From JBBQKF01 sp038326615 (GTDB taxonomy: Bacteria; Bacillota; Clostridia; Saccharofermentanales; UBA5734): DNA of 29,443 nt. Location: NCBI GenBank assembly GCA_038326615.1, contig JBBQKF010000032.1:1-29443 (forward strand). The letters run 5' to 3'. Below, in pieces: positions 17,657 through 24,529 of this stretch (positions within the stretch are counted from its first letter, which is position 1; each line of letters begins with the position of its first letter). The notes under the pieces were generated by a model. The model had not been told where the DNA came from. It saw only the letters and a list, made by a program, of their open reading frames with translations, and ran no database searches. The position numbers and the translations under genes were made by a program.

Positions 17657-17965
17657 TTGAAAAAAATATATGTGCTCTCTTTAGCCCTTCTGCTAAGTAT
17701 TACCTTTGCAGGTTGTGTGAAAGAAAAGGACTCTGAATCAACCGGAATATCAAGTTTGCAGACAAGTAATGTTTCGATGGCAAGTTCTAAAGATATCTCA
17801 GTTGTTTCTTCGAAAAGCGCTTCAGGAGCCGCCACACAAAGTAAAACAAGCAGTTCTGCCAACGGTGACAATCAAGAATTGTTGAGTCAGCTGAAGGATT
17901 TAGAAAACGTACTAAGTTCACTTGATCAGTTATCAGATGGAGATTTAGAGATACCAACTCCTTAA
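17657..17965 (+). CDS. Small Ser-rich secreted lipoprotein, function unknown
   Basis: The 102-residue product starts with a lipoprotein signal peptide, MKKIYVLSLALLLSITFAGC, whose lipobox TFAGC predicts lipidation at Cys20 and anchoring to the outer face of the membrane. The remainder is a low-complexity Ser/Lys/Thr linker and a short acidic helix (NQELLSQLKDLENVLSSLDQL), ending at GDLEIPTP. No known domain is visible. The start is a TTG at 17657, chosen because a full AAGGAGGTGA site (17641-17650) lies at the right distance; an ATG at 17650 is in another frame. It precedes the secreted coiled-coil gene on the same strand, so the two may act in the same place, which is inference. Confidence 0.75.
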   Translation: MKKIYVLSLALLLSITFAGCVKEKDSESTGISSLQTSNVSMASSKDISVVSSKSASGAATQSKTSSSANGDNQELLSQLKDLENVLSSLDQLSDGDLEIPTP

Positions 17966-18102
17966 GAAACAGTCGCTAGCAAAATTTATTCCTAGGTAAG
18001 AAATCGAAATACAAATGCATATCCGGATTTATAAAACCATAATGTCAGTAAAGTAATACACTAATAAATATTCGACTAGAATGGACAGAAATGACAGTCA
18101 GG

Positions 18103-18130
18103 ACAGACATGAGACAGACATGAGACAGAC
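18103..18130. repeat. Short 11-bp tandem repeat (ACAGACATGAG), about 2.5 copies
   Basis: ACAGACATGAG occurs twice and a third time in part, in the 277-bp gap upstream of the coiled-coil gene. Looser GACAG words precede it from 18083. Confidence 0.8.
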
Positions 18131-18242
18131 TATGGCAAAACGAGTTATTAGAATCATAAAAAAATGACTGAATAAGATTTAATAATAAACTTTAATAAAC
18201 AACAAAAATAACATTAACGAAAAAAGAAAGAAGGAATTTAAA

Positions 18243-18896
18243 ATGAAAAAGTTAATCGCAGGTATTTTAGTAGCAGCAATGCTTTCAACAGTTCCAGCAC
18301 TTAGTCTTGCAGAAGGAAAAAAAATGAACTCAAAGCCAGAAGTAAAGGATCGTTTCCAAAACATTCTGGTTACAAGAGCTGAAGAAATGCAGAAAATGCA
18401 AGAGAAATTTAATGACTTGAAGGCAAAAATTGAAGCAAAACGTGCAGAGATGGATGAAAAAAAGGCTAGTTTCCAGACTAAAAAGGATGAATTCAATGCT
18501 TTCAAAGATGAATTAATGGGAAAAAGAGAAGCAATGAAAGTTTTAAGAAGAGCTGGCGATGTAATCCGTGAAGAAAATTCAAAACTTCGTGAAGATCTTA
18601 AAAATTCATTAACCGCACTTGAAGAAAGTGGAAAAGTTATTCTTCCAGGAACCCAAACTACACTTGATGCATATATTGTCGAGTTAAAAGCTCTTACTGC
18701 AAAAATTAAAGATACAAAAGGTGAGATTCACGCAATACTTAAGGACAACAAAGGATTTATTAAAGATAAAGACTACACTGCAATGGATTTAGCTTTTGAC
18801 GAGATTTATGCAATCCAGACGCAAAGAAATGCATACCTCACACAAATCAATGGAATTCTTAAGAACATGGTACAATTATTATCAACAGTTGCTTAA
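18243..18896 (+). CDS. Secreted coiled-coil protein, function unknown
   Basis: This 217-residue protein has a clear signal peptide (MKKLIAGILVAAMLSTVPALSLA, cleavage likely near residue 23). Residues about 40-110 form a highly charged Lys/Glu helix with heptad-like spacing (EEMQKMQEKFNDLKAKIEAK and onwards), then a shorter second helical region. It should be exported and form a coiled coil on or outside the membrane. I do not recognise a named family; a periplasmic-chaperone-like fold of the Spy or OmpH type is possible from composition only. AGAAGGAA precedes the ATG at 18243, and a strong terminator follows the stop. It may be cotranscribed with the upstream lipoprotein, although the 277-bp gap argues for its own promoter. 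Confidence 0.8.
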   Translation: MKKLIAGILVAAMLSTVPALSLAEGKKMNSKPEVKDRFQNILVTRAEEMQKMQEKFNDLKAKIEAKRAEMDEKKASFQTKKDEFNAFKDELMGKREAMKVLRRAGDVIREENSKLREDLKNSLTALEESGKVILPGTQTTLDAYIVELKALTAKIKDTKGEIHAILKDNKGFIKDKDYTAMDLAFDEIYAIQTQRNAYLTQINGILKNMVQLLSTVA

Positions 18897-18972
18897 TTTT
18901 TAAAATGTAATCTTTTGAGAATAACGTTTGAAATGTTAAGGATGTTAAAAACACTAAAATGAAATTTATAAT

Positions 18973-19011
18973 AAAAAATGCTTTCTTCGGTTAATGGAGA
19001 GGGCATTTTTT
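18973..19011 (+). terminator. Bidirectional Rho-independent terminator between the coiled-coil gene and mnmA
   Basis: AAAAAATGCTTTCT pairs with AGAGGGCATTTTTT over 14 pairs (two G-U), with an 11-base loop and a T-run on each strand. It serves both convergent genes. Confidence 0.85.
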
Positions 19012-19044
19012 GTCATATAGCAACTTACACAAGCAAGAAAAGTC

Positions 19045-20127
19045 TTATCCGCTAATAGTTCCACCACCAACAACACTTTCACCGTGGTAGAAAACAACTG
19101 CCTGTCCTGGTGTTATCGCCCTTTGAGGGTTATCAAAAACAACTTTCACTTTGTTTGATTCAATAGGGTAAAGAGTTGCGGCCGCTGGCACTGCGCTATA
19201 TCTTATTTTTGCTTCTATTCTAATAGGTTCACCTAGAGATAGAATTTCGATAAAATTCAAGTCTCCCGCAATCAACTCATTTTTGAATATTTCCTTTTCC
19301 TGTGCTAACGTCACAGTATTATTTTCTACATTGATTGAAACAACAAACATAGGAATTCCAAATGCAATTCCAAGGCCCTTGCGTTGCCCGACTGTGTAAT
19401 GCCAGACGCCCTTATGTAATCCGATAATTTTGCCTCTACTATCAACAAAATTGCCTGGTACAGATTTCTTCCCTGTATACCGCTCAATGAAAGCTGCATA
19501 ATCATTATCAGGAACAAAACAAATTTCCTGACTATCGGGTTTTTTAGCAATTGCCAGGTCATATTTTACCGCAATCTCTCGGGTTTCGTCCTTAGACATG
19601 TCGCCAATAGGCATAAGCATATGAGAGAGTTGATGCTGTGTAAAATTATACAGAACATAACTTTGGTCTTTTTTAACTGAGGCGCCCCTATGCAACTCGA
19701 ATCTGCCAGTTTGATTGTTAGTTATAATTTTGGCGTAATGCCCGGTTGCTATATAATCAAATCCCATTGCCATAGCTTTATCAAGGAGTCCTTCGAATTT
19801 TATATGCCTGTTGCATGCTATACAAGGATTTGGTGTTCTTCCCATTTGATATTCTTTGACAAAATAATCCACGACATCTTGCCTGAAAACTTCTTTGAAA
19901 TTAAGAACATAATGAGGAATTCCAAGTTTGAATGCAACCATTCTTGCATCGTTTATATCGTCAAGCGAACAGCACCCACCACTTGGTCGTGCTAAGTCAT
20001 CGGATTCTTCAGCCCATAATTTAAGCGTTATCCCTACAACTTCATATCCCTGTTCAATCAGCAAAGCTGCGGCAACAGAACTATCCACACCACCGCTCAT
20101 TCCAATCATTACTTTTTTCTTTTCCAT
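19045..20127 (-). CDS. mnmA: tRNA-specific 2-thiouridylase MnmA
   Basis: This 360-residue enzyme adds sulfur to the wobble uridine (U34) of tRNAs for Lys, Glu and Gln. The PP-loop SGGVDSS (residues 11-17) binds ATP. Two cysteines used in catalysis are visible: Cys105 in PCIACNRHIKF and Cys203 in DSQEICFVP. The central and C-terminal beta-barrel domains (GVWHYTVGQRKGLGI, ...AITPGQAVVFYHGE) complete the usual length. I start at the ATG at 20127, because AGGGGATGA lies just upstream; the ATG ten codons earlier would contain that site. It lies 26 bases after the S-component gene and should share its transcript. The sulfur donor gene is not in the window. Confidence 0.96.
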   Translation of the reverse strand: MEKKKVMIGMSGGVDSSVAAALLIEQGYEVVGITLKLWAEESDDLARPSGGCCSLDDINDARMVAFKLGIPHYVLNFKEVFRQDVVDYFVKEYQMGRTPNPCIACNRHIKFEGLLDKAMAMGFDYIATGHYAKIITNNQTGRFELHRGASVKKDQSYVLYNFTQHQLSHMLMPIGDMSKDETREIAVKYDLAIAKKPDSQEICFVPDNDYAAFIERYTGKKSVPGNFVDSRGKIIGLHKGVWHYTVGQRKGLGIAFGIPMFVVSINVENNTVTLAQEKEIFKNELIAGDLNFIEILSLGEPIRIEAKIRYSAVPAAATLYPIESNKVKVVFDNPQRAITPGQAVVFYHGESVVGGGTISG

Positions 20128-20153
20128 CAGTTCATCCCCTGACCAACTCAATT

Positions 20154-20660
20154 TCAAATGCTAAACTTTTCGCTCTCAAATATTTTGTTAACAACAGGCA
20201 TTGATGCAAGCCCAACTGCAATTCCTGCTATTGCCTGAATAAGGTTCGGCAAAATATTAGGAAGCGCATAAGGCACGCCAAAAAGAATGCTTTCAAATGA
20301 AAAATATCCACCAACCATTATTCCCTCACATACAAGAAAAATAAATGCTGTATAAAAATATCGATTTTTTTGCCCATATTTCAATAAAAATCCAGCTACA
20401 AGCCCCATAAGCCCTTTAATCACTAAAGTTGCAGGTGCGTACTGCGCATATCCTAAAAGCAAATCAGAAAGCATTGATCCCAATGCGCCAACAACACCGG
20501 CAAATGGCCCAAGAATCAGTGCTGATGCAAAAATCACACCGTCACCAAGGTTGACATACCCGCCCTGTCCATTTGGAATTTGCAGAAACATTGTAGCAAC
20601 AAGAACAAGTGCTGTGAGAATTCCGCCATATGCTATCTTCCTTATTCTTTTTCTATCCAT
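20154..20660 (-). CDS. ECF transporter S component (PF07155 type), substrate unknown
   Basis: This 168-residue integral membrane protein is the substrate-binding unit of an energy-coupling-factor transporter. It has about six hydrophobic segments and the blocks GGILTALVLVATMFLQIP, GYVNLGDGVIFASALILGPF and GVVGALGSMLSDLLLGYAQYAPATLVIKGLMG, typical of PF07155-type (riboflavin-transporter-like) S units. The substrate is probably a vitamin but cannot be assigned, and the A/A'/T energising module is not in the window. I prefer the ATG at 20660, with GAGG nine bases before it; the ATG at 20675 contains that site. It precedes mnmA in one operon. Its leader contains the 12-bp repeat array. Confidence 0.88.
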   Translation of the reverse strand: MDRKRIRKIAYGGILTALVLVATMFLQIPNGQGGYVNLGDGVIFASALILGPFAGVVGALGSMLSDLLLGYAQYAPATLVIKGLMGLVAGFLLKYGQKNRYFYTAFIFLVCEGIMVGGYFSFESILFGVPYALPNILPNLIQAIAGIAVGLASMPVVNKIFESEKFSI

Positions 20661-20710
20661 TTTTTTATTCCTCATTTCTATTCATTATTCAATTTATTAT
20701 TCAATTTGTA

Positions 20711-20950
20711 TTCTATTTAGTATTATATTTTGTATTCTATTTTGTATTCTATTTAGTGTTCTATTTAGTATTCTATTTAGTATTCTGTTTTGTATTCTAT
20801 TTAGTATTCTATTTTGTATTCTATTTAGTGTTCTATTTAGTATTCTATTTAGTATTCTATTTTGTATTCTATTTAGTGTTCTATTTAGTATTCTATTTTG
20901 TATTCTATTTAGTATTCTATTTAGTATTCTATTCAGTGTTATATTCAGTA
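20711..20950. repeat. Twenty exact-length 12-bp tandem repeats in the S-component leader
   Basis: The units are TTCTATTTAGTA, TTCTATTTTGTA and TTCTATTTAGTG (plus strand), with a few single-base variants towards both ends, filling exactly 240 bp. The three versions recur in short ordered groups, so blocks of several units were duplicated as well as single units. There are no spacers, so it is not a CRISPR. The array lies between the probable promoter and the gene. Confidence 0.95.
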
Positions 20951-20969
20951 AAACTCCAATTCAATATAA

Positions 20970-20975
20970 ATTATA
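20970..20975 (-). promoter_or_regulatory. Candidate -10 box for the S-component/mnmA operon
   Basis: TATAAT on the minus strand immediately upstream of the 12-bp array. The -35 is weak (TAACAA or AACAAT at 17-18 bases). If used, the transcript would start near 20963 and carry the whole array in a leader of about 300 bases. Confidence 0.4.
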
Positions 20976-21056
20976 CCAGAGTTGTTATTATGATTGTTTA
21001 ATTTTTCAATTCAGCACTTTTCGGCTTCTTTTTGTATAAAATCATATAACAAGTTC

Positions 21057-21173
21057 CGTGACGTACTCTCACTACCATTAGAGGTGGGAGCTTCTTGGGA
21101 AGTACATACTAATGTTCGCATTATTACCAAGCGATTCCCGTCGGACCGACGGTTCTTTATATTTTCATAGTAT
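21057..21173 (-). mobile_element. IS200/IS605-type right end with omegaRNA-like structure, behind a tnpB remnant
   Basis: This is the inverted second copy of the element at 17232-17348 (about 91% identical, equal length). In the tnpB direction it shows CCGTC-GGTCC-GACGG, the CTTGG/CCAAG pairing and a 3' hairpin region CTCCCACC...GTGAGAG, then GTACGTCACG at the end. It starts 16 bases past the tnpB stop. This position and structure fit the guide RNA of TnpB nucleases. Differences between the copies fall mainly in hairpin loops and the terminal stem. Confidence 0.75.
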
Positions 21174-21189
21174 ACAACAAGATTGAGTA

Positions 21190-21339
21190 TCAGTCTATCC
21201 CTAAAATTCTCAAACCCTCATCCCGTAGATTCATTGCAGCATTTATATCCCTGTCGAGCACTTCGCCGCATACCGGGCATTCCCAGATGCGATCTGCAAG
21301 GGTTAGTTCCCTGTTCCTGTATGCAAAATCCAGGGGAAC
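21190..21339 (-). pseudogene. tnpB: tnpB C-terminal remnant (IS200/IS605 or IS607 OrfB zinc ribbon)
   Basis: About 50 codons remain, reading ELTLADRIWECPVCGEVLDRDINAAMNLRDEG before the stop. CPVCG is the second half of the zinc ribbon and DRDINAAMN carries the last RuvC aspartate. The first CxxC of the ribbon is missing (FVPLDFAYRN in its place), and the frame upstream is antisense to the AlbA_2 pseudogene, so the nuclease is gone. What is left is the tail of a TnpB, the RNA-guided nuclease of insertion sequences. Confidence 0.85.
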
Positions 21340-21918
21340 GAATTGCCTTGGATTGAATTTAAAGTTAATAATTATGATCCGCAAGAGATTGGTCTTTGGA
21401 TTAGCACTCAGCTTGATCCTCAAGTTCAATTCTATTTTCATAAAACAATAATAGACGAAAAGCAAATAGTGCTTCTAGAAATTTCTGCTGCATATTCTAA
21501 TCCCGTAAAGTTTAAAAGAATTGATTACATTAGAATAGATTCACACAAAAAGAAACTAAAAGATTTTCCCGATACAGAGAGAGAATTGTGGGCGATTTTT
21601 TCTAAAAAACCATTTGAGGTATTAACTGCTCTGGAAAATGTTTCGGAGGACCTAATTCTTAGATTGCTTGATTATTCAGAATATTTTGAAATGTTATCCC
21701 TAGATTTGCCAACTGACAAATCTTCTACTTTAAGTGCTTTGCTATCGGAGGGGATGCTTTCTAAAATAATCTTATCTGCGTATCAAGAATACGCTAAAAT
21801 GAGTAAAGAGGATAAACAACGCGCTTGTTATCTTCATTCTTGTTTTCTTTATCAATTCTGCGTTTATTGCTTAATTCATACATTGATTTATACATTATTC
21901 ATATGTAATTTGCAGTAG
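21334..21918 (+). pseudogene. AlbA_2 (Schlafen-like) nucleic-acid-binding protein, truncated and internally deleted
   Basis: The reading frame opens with NELPWIEFKVNNYDPQEIG, the characteristic start of AlbA_2-domain proteins, but then jumps directly to LWISTQLDPQVQFYFHKTII. In relatives about 60 residues lie between these two blocks, including the GG-containing core; here they are missing in frame. Downstream family sequence continues (IVLLEISAAYSNPVKFKRIDYIRIDSHKKKL, FSKKPFEVLTALENVS) until about base 21750. It then dissolves into an unrelated Cys/Phe-rich tail without the rest of the protein. The 5' end meets the tnpB remnant, so no proper start or ribosome binding site remains (first start is TTG at 21343). 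AlbA_2 proteins act as regulators or defence RNases; this copy should be dead. Confidence 0.8.
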
Positions 21919-21957
21919 TTATTGCATTTTTGGCAATTATGAAGATAATTCTCAGCT

Positions 21958-23175
21958 TTATTTGAATGTTTTGTAGGTTTCTATAGGATTTTTGTATTCC
22001 AAAAGCGAGGCAGATTTTTGCAAAATATAGTTTAATAATTTATTATTCGAAAATGACGCCATGTACTTATGTGAAATTTTGCAACCTATTTTGCATTTAG
22101 ACTGCTCCGCTGTCTGTCCGAAATCAATTCTGCTAACACCGTTTTCAATCCCGATCCTTGCTATATGAAGGAGCATATTATAGTATAAATCGTATTGGTC
22201 TCTTTTCTCATAATCCATGCCACCAAAAATAAAATCCATCTGTTTTTCTTCATAAGTTATCATTACAAATGCAAGAGAGGTTTTAATAGCACCCTCCTTG
22301 TAATTGATACTCGAAGTAGTAGCACCAGCAGACTCAAATTTATTTTCACTACTAACTTTGCTGTTATTGCTATTATTATTATTGCCATGATTTCTTTCGC
22401 TACTATCATAACGCGAAAACATAGCATCATTATTTTCATCTGATGAGAACTTATCAATTTCATTTTCAGATATGTTTTCATTGTTGTTTTTAGTATATTC
22501 TAATTCGCAATTTTTGATAGTGTTGTCGTAAAAAACATGAATTTCACCCTCAAAGTTTCGGAAAAACTCAATTCCCAAAGTTTCAAGAGGATACTTCGAG
22601 CGTTTCTGTACTTGCAAATACAAGTTGTGAAGTTTGGCATCGAACAATTTATTGTCGATTATTGCCGTTTTAAGGTTTTCTCCTTTTCGAAGTGCTATCT
22701 TTAATCTCCTTCGATACTCGCTTCTAAGACTTGAGAGATAATTTGGGAAGTCAGTGAAAGTGTTTTCAAAAATACAAGTTGCAAGTGTCTGACCAGTTGC
22801 AATATCTCCTCTTCTTCTCACAATTTCAATCTGTTCAGAGTTAAGATTAAGAATCAAAAACAACCCTTTTCGGGTTTTATAATCGTCTAAAAGTGCGTCA
22901 ATATTTCCCCGAAATCCACATGAAGAAACCGAAACGGGCATTCCAATAACATTAAACGGGATCGAAATCCCATGTTTGCGAAATGCAAATAAATTGAGTT
23001 TCATTTTGTATTCACAACACACATATTCTGGGTGCGTAATGCAAACAAACGGAGTGTTGCTTGAGTATTTAAGTGTTTCAAGCAAGCTCTTTCTAATTCG
23101 CGGATCTTCCTTTGTAAGTTCATCCCAATTATCTGGAATTTCATTATGTATGATTCCTTTAAATTTGTTTTTCAT
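21958..23175 (-). CDS. FemAB/Acetyltransf_6-like GNAT acyltransferase with Asn-rich insertion
   Basis: This 405-residue protein has the layout of GNAT-fold acyltransferases related to FemAB and the BioF2/Acetyltransf_6 group: FTDFPNYLSSLRSEYRRRLKIALRKGE (about 139-166), YLQVQKRSKYPLETLGIEFF and, in the C-terminal GNAT half, DYEKRDQYDLYYNMLLHIARIGIENGVSRIDFGQTAEQSKCKIG. Such enzymes transfer amino-acyl or acyl groups, but the substrate here is unknown. Residues about 220-297 form an Asn/Ser/Glu-rich insertion (with HGNNNNSNNSKVSSE) between the strand VFYD and its expected partner AFVMITYE, interrupting the catalytic domain. The insertion is encoded by ATT/TTC-type microsatellites near 22370. 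GAGGTG precedes the ATG at 23175, 24 bases after the next gene's stop, so the two form an operon. Confidence 0.75.
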   Translation of the reverse strand: MKNKFKGIIHNEIPDNWDELTKEDPRIRKSLLETLKYSSNTPFVCITHPEYVCCEYKMKLNLFAFRKHGISIPFNVIGMPVSVSSCGFRGNIDALLDDYKTRKGLFLILNLNSEQIEIVRRRGDIATGQTLATCIFENTFTDFPNYLSSLRSEYRRRLKIALRKGENLKTAIIDNKLFDAKLHNLYLQVQKRSKYPLETLGIEFFRNFEGEIHVFYDNTIKNCELEYTKNNNENISENEIDKFSSDENNDAMFSRYDSSERNHGNNNNSNNSKVSSENKFESAGATTSSINYKEGAIKTSLAFVMITYEEKQMDFIFGGMDYEKRDQYDLYYNMLLHIARIGIENGVSRIDFGQTAEQSKCKIGCKISHKYMASFSNNKLLNYILQKSASLLEYKNPIETYKTFK

Positions 23176-23199
23176 CGAACACCTCGTAAGATGACTTTT

Positions 23200-24402
23200 T
23201 CAAATTAATTTTTCATAGGCGACATATCTTTTATCAACATTGTCCATGAACCGCGTTGTTATCCTGCGCGACTTAACATTTTCATCTAAAATCCAGCTGC
23301 TTAAAACTCTTGTAACTCCAGGGTAATTTTTGATGGCGCAAGAAATTGCTTTTGCAAAAAGAAGTAAAATCGTGTTACTTCCATGTAGCTTTGGCAAGAC
23401 GCCAATTTCGACAACCTTAACTTGTTTTGGAAACCTTCTCAAAAGCTTATATTTTAGAAAAGTCAAAACTCCAGCCTGTTTACGAGGGGACACAAGCTCA
23501 TTAAAATCAGGATACCAAAGTATAAATCCAATATCGGTTCCATCCTTCACCGCAAATATTAAATTATCGAGATTCAGCAGCATCCTCATTTCATAAAAAA
23601 GTTGGCAATCCTCTGCGTATTCTCTTTTAAAATAATATCTATGGTCACAAAAAATTTCATTGTTCAAATCAGTGTATCTTTTCATTGTGCGTTCAAAACC
23701 TTTTGAACTAAAATCTGCATATTCAAGCGTTGGTGCTTCTGGTCGGTCTTTAAAATACGATAAATCTTTCATGACCTTAGAATTTAGCTTGATAGCATCT
23801 TCACTATAGCTTGCTAAATAAATTTTTTCATATCCGTTGTCAAAATAATCGTGATAGTATTGCGGATTATATGATGCTCCAAAAGTTGGATATTCTGATT
23901 TTTCCGAAAGCAAAAAACCGACAGAGTTGTTGCAATGACCGTCAAGAGAGATCTCAAGTTTTATGCAACCAAGTTCTTTTGCGAAATTCGCAGCATAATC
24001 CATCATTAAATCGACCGCCAAATTTGCATCTCTTTTCGCTTCAAAAAAAGCTACCATAAGAGCTTTCGGGTTTGTTTTATGGCAAATAAGAACGCACTGG
24101 CAAAAAGTATTTCCGGCATATTTTGCTTTATTTCCGGCATCTTTCACCGAAATTATTCTTTGAACTGTATTTTTATAAAATTCGCCGTTTTTGTCGCATA
24201 CTAATCCAATGAGCCCAGCCTTATTGTTTTTAAAAGATTGGTCATCAACATATACTTTTTCGATAAACTTTAATTGTTCTTTTATGTCGTCATGGATTGC
24301 GATTTTCACTAAATGCCCTTCCTCGAGCACAAGGGGGACGGTTCTCTTCTGTGTTCGATTTGCAATATCTACTACGAAACAGTGAGGATAATAGCCAGTC
24401 AC
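23200..24402 (-). CDS. GNAT-fold protein resembling YghO-type acyltransferases
   Basis: The 400-residue product has two GNAT-like halves. The N-terminal half includes DDQSFKNNKAGLIGLVCDKNGE, MVAFFEAKRDANLAVDLMMDYAANFAKELGC and LEISLDGHCNNSVGFLLSE; the C-terminal half includes EIGVLPKLHGSNTILLLFAKAI, SSWILDENVKSRRI and VDKRYVAYEK. The latter pattern (Leu-rich helix, then a WILxxN motif and a YxxYEK end) is shared with YghO-like proteins of unknown substrate. The start is GTG at 24402: TGA lies two codons upstream in frame and no ATG exists before residue 117. The ribosome binding site is weak, so the start is the least certain part. It is the first gene of a pair with the FemAB-like gene, so a joint role in modifying one substrate is plausible. 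Confidence 0.7.
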   Translation of the reverse strand: MTGYYPHCFVVDIANRTQKRTVPLVLEEGHLVKIAIHDDIKEQLKFIEKVYVDDQSFKNNKAGLIGLVCDKNGEFYKNTVQRIISVKDAGNKAKYAGNTFCQCVLICHKTNPKALMVAFFEAKRDANLAVDLMMDYAANFAKELGCIKLEISLDGHCNNSVGFLLSEKSEYPTFGASYNPQYYHDYFDNGYEKIYLASYSEDAIKLNSKVMKDLSYFKDRPEAPTLEYADFSSKGFERTMKRYTDLNNEIFCDHRYYFKREYAEDCQLFYEMRMLLNLDNLIFAVKDGTDIGFILWYPDFNELVSPRKQAGVLTFLKYKLLRRFPKQVKVVEIGVLPKLHGSNTILLLFAKAISCAIKNYPGVTRVLSSWILDENVKSRRITTRFMDNVDKRYVAYEKLI

Positions 24403-24529
24403 CGTTCATATAATTAATATGCTAAAATGTAATAAAATAATTTTAACAGACAATTGCAAATTTGTAACCAAGAAATTTAACGATATGCACTTGCTAGATA
24501 CTAAACGAAACACACGTATCCATCATTCT

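Noticed and set aside
20711..20950. CRISPR-like array
   Set aside because: Units are directly adjacent 12-mers with no spacers and no cas genes nearby.
20551..21039. Plus-strand reading frame giving a 162-residue hydrophobic protein rich in FCILFSVLF-like units
   Set aside because: It is the translation of the 12-bp repeat array, which has no stop in two plus-strand frames; it starts antisense inside the S-component gene and has no ribosome binding site.
20661..21056. Vitamin riboswitch in the S-component leader
   Set aside because: I looked for conserved riboswitch cores and saw only the 12-bp array and an AT-rich stretch.
17232..21173. Composite transposon bounded by inverted repeats
   Set aside because: The repeats are single-strand-transposon right ends, not DDE-type terminal inverted repeats, and the genes between include housekeeping mnmA; no transposase of the needed type is present.
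21340..21465. Upstream extension of the tnpB reading frame (first 40 or so residues)
   Set aside because: This part is simply antisense to the AlbA_2 pseudogene and shows no TnpB similarity.
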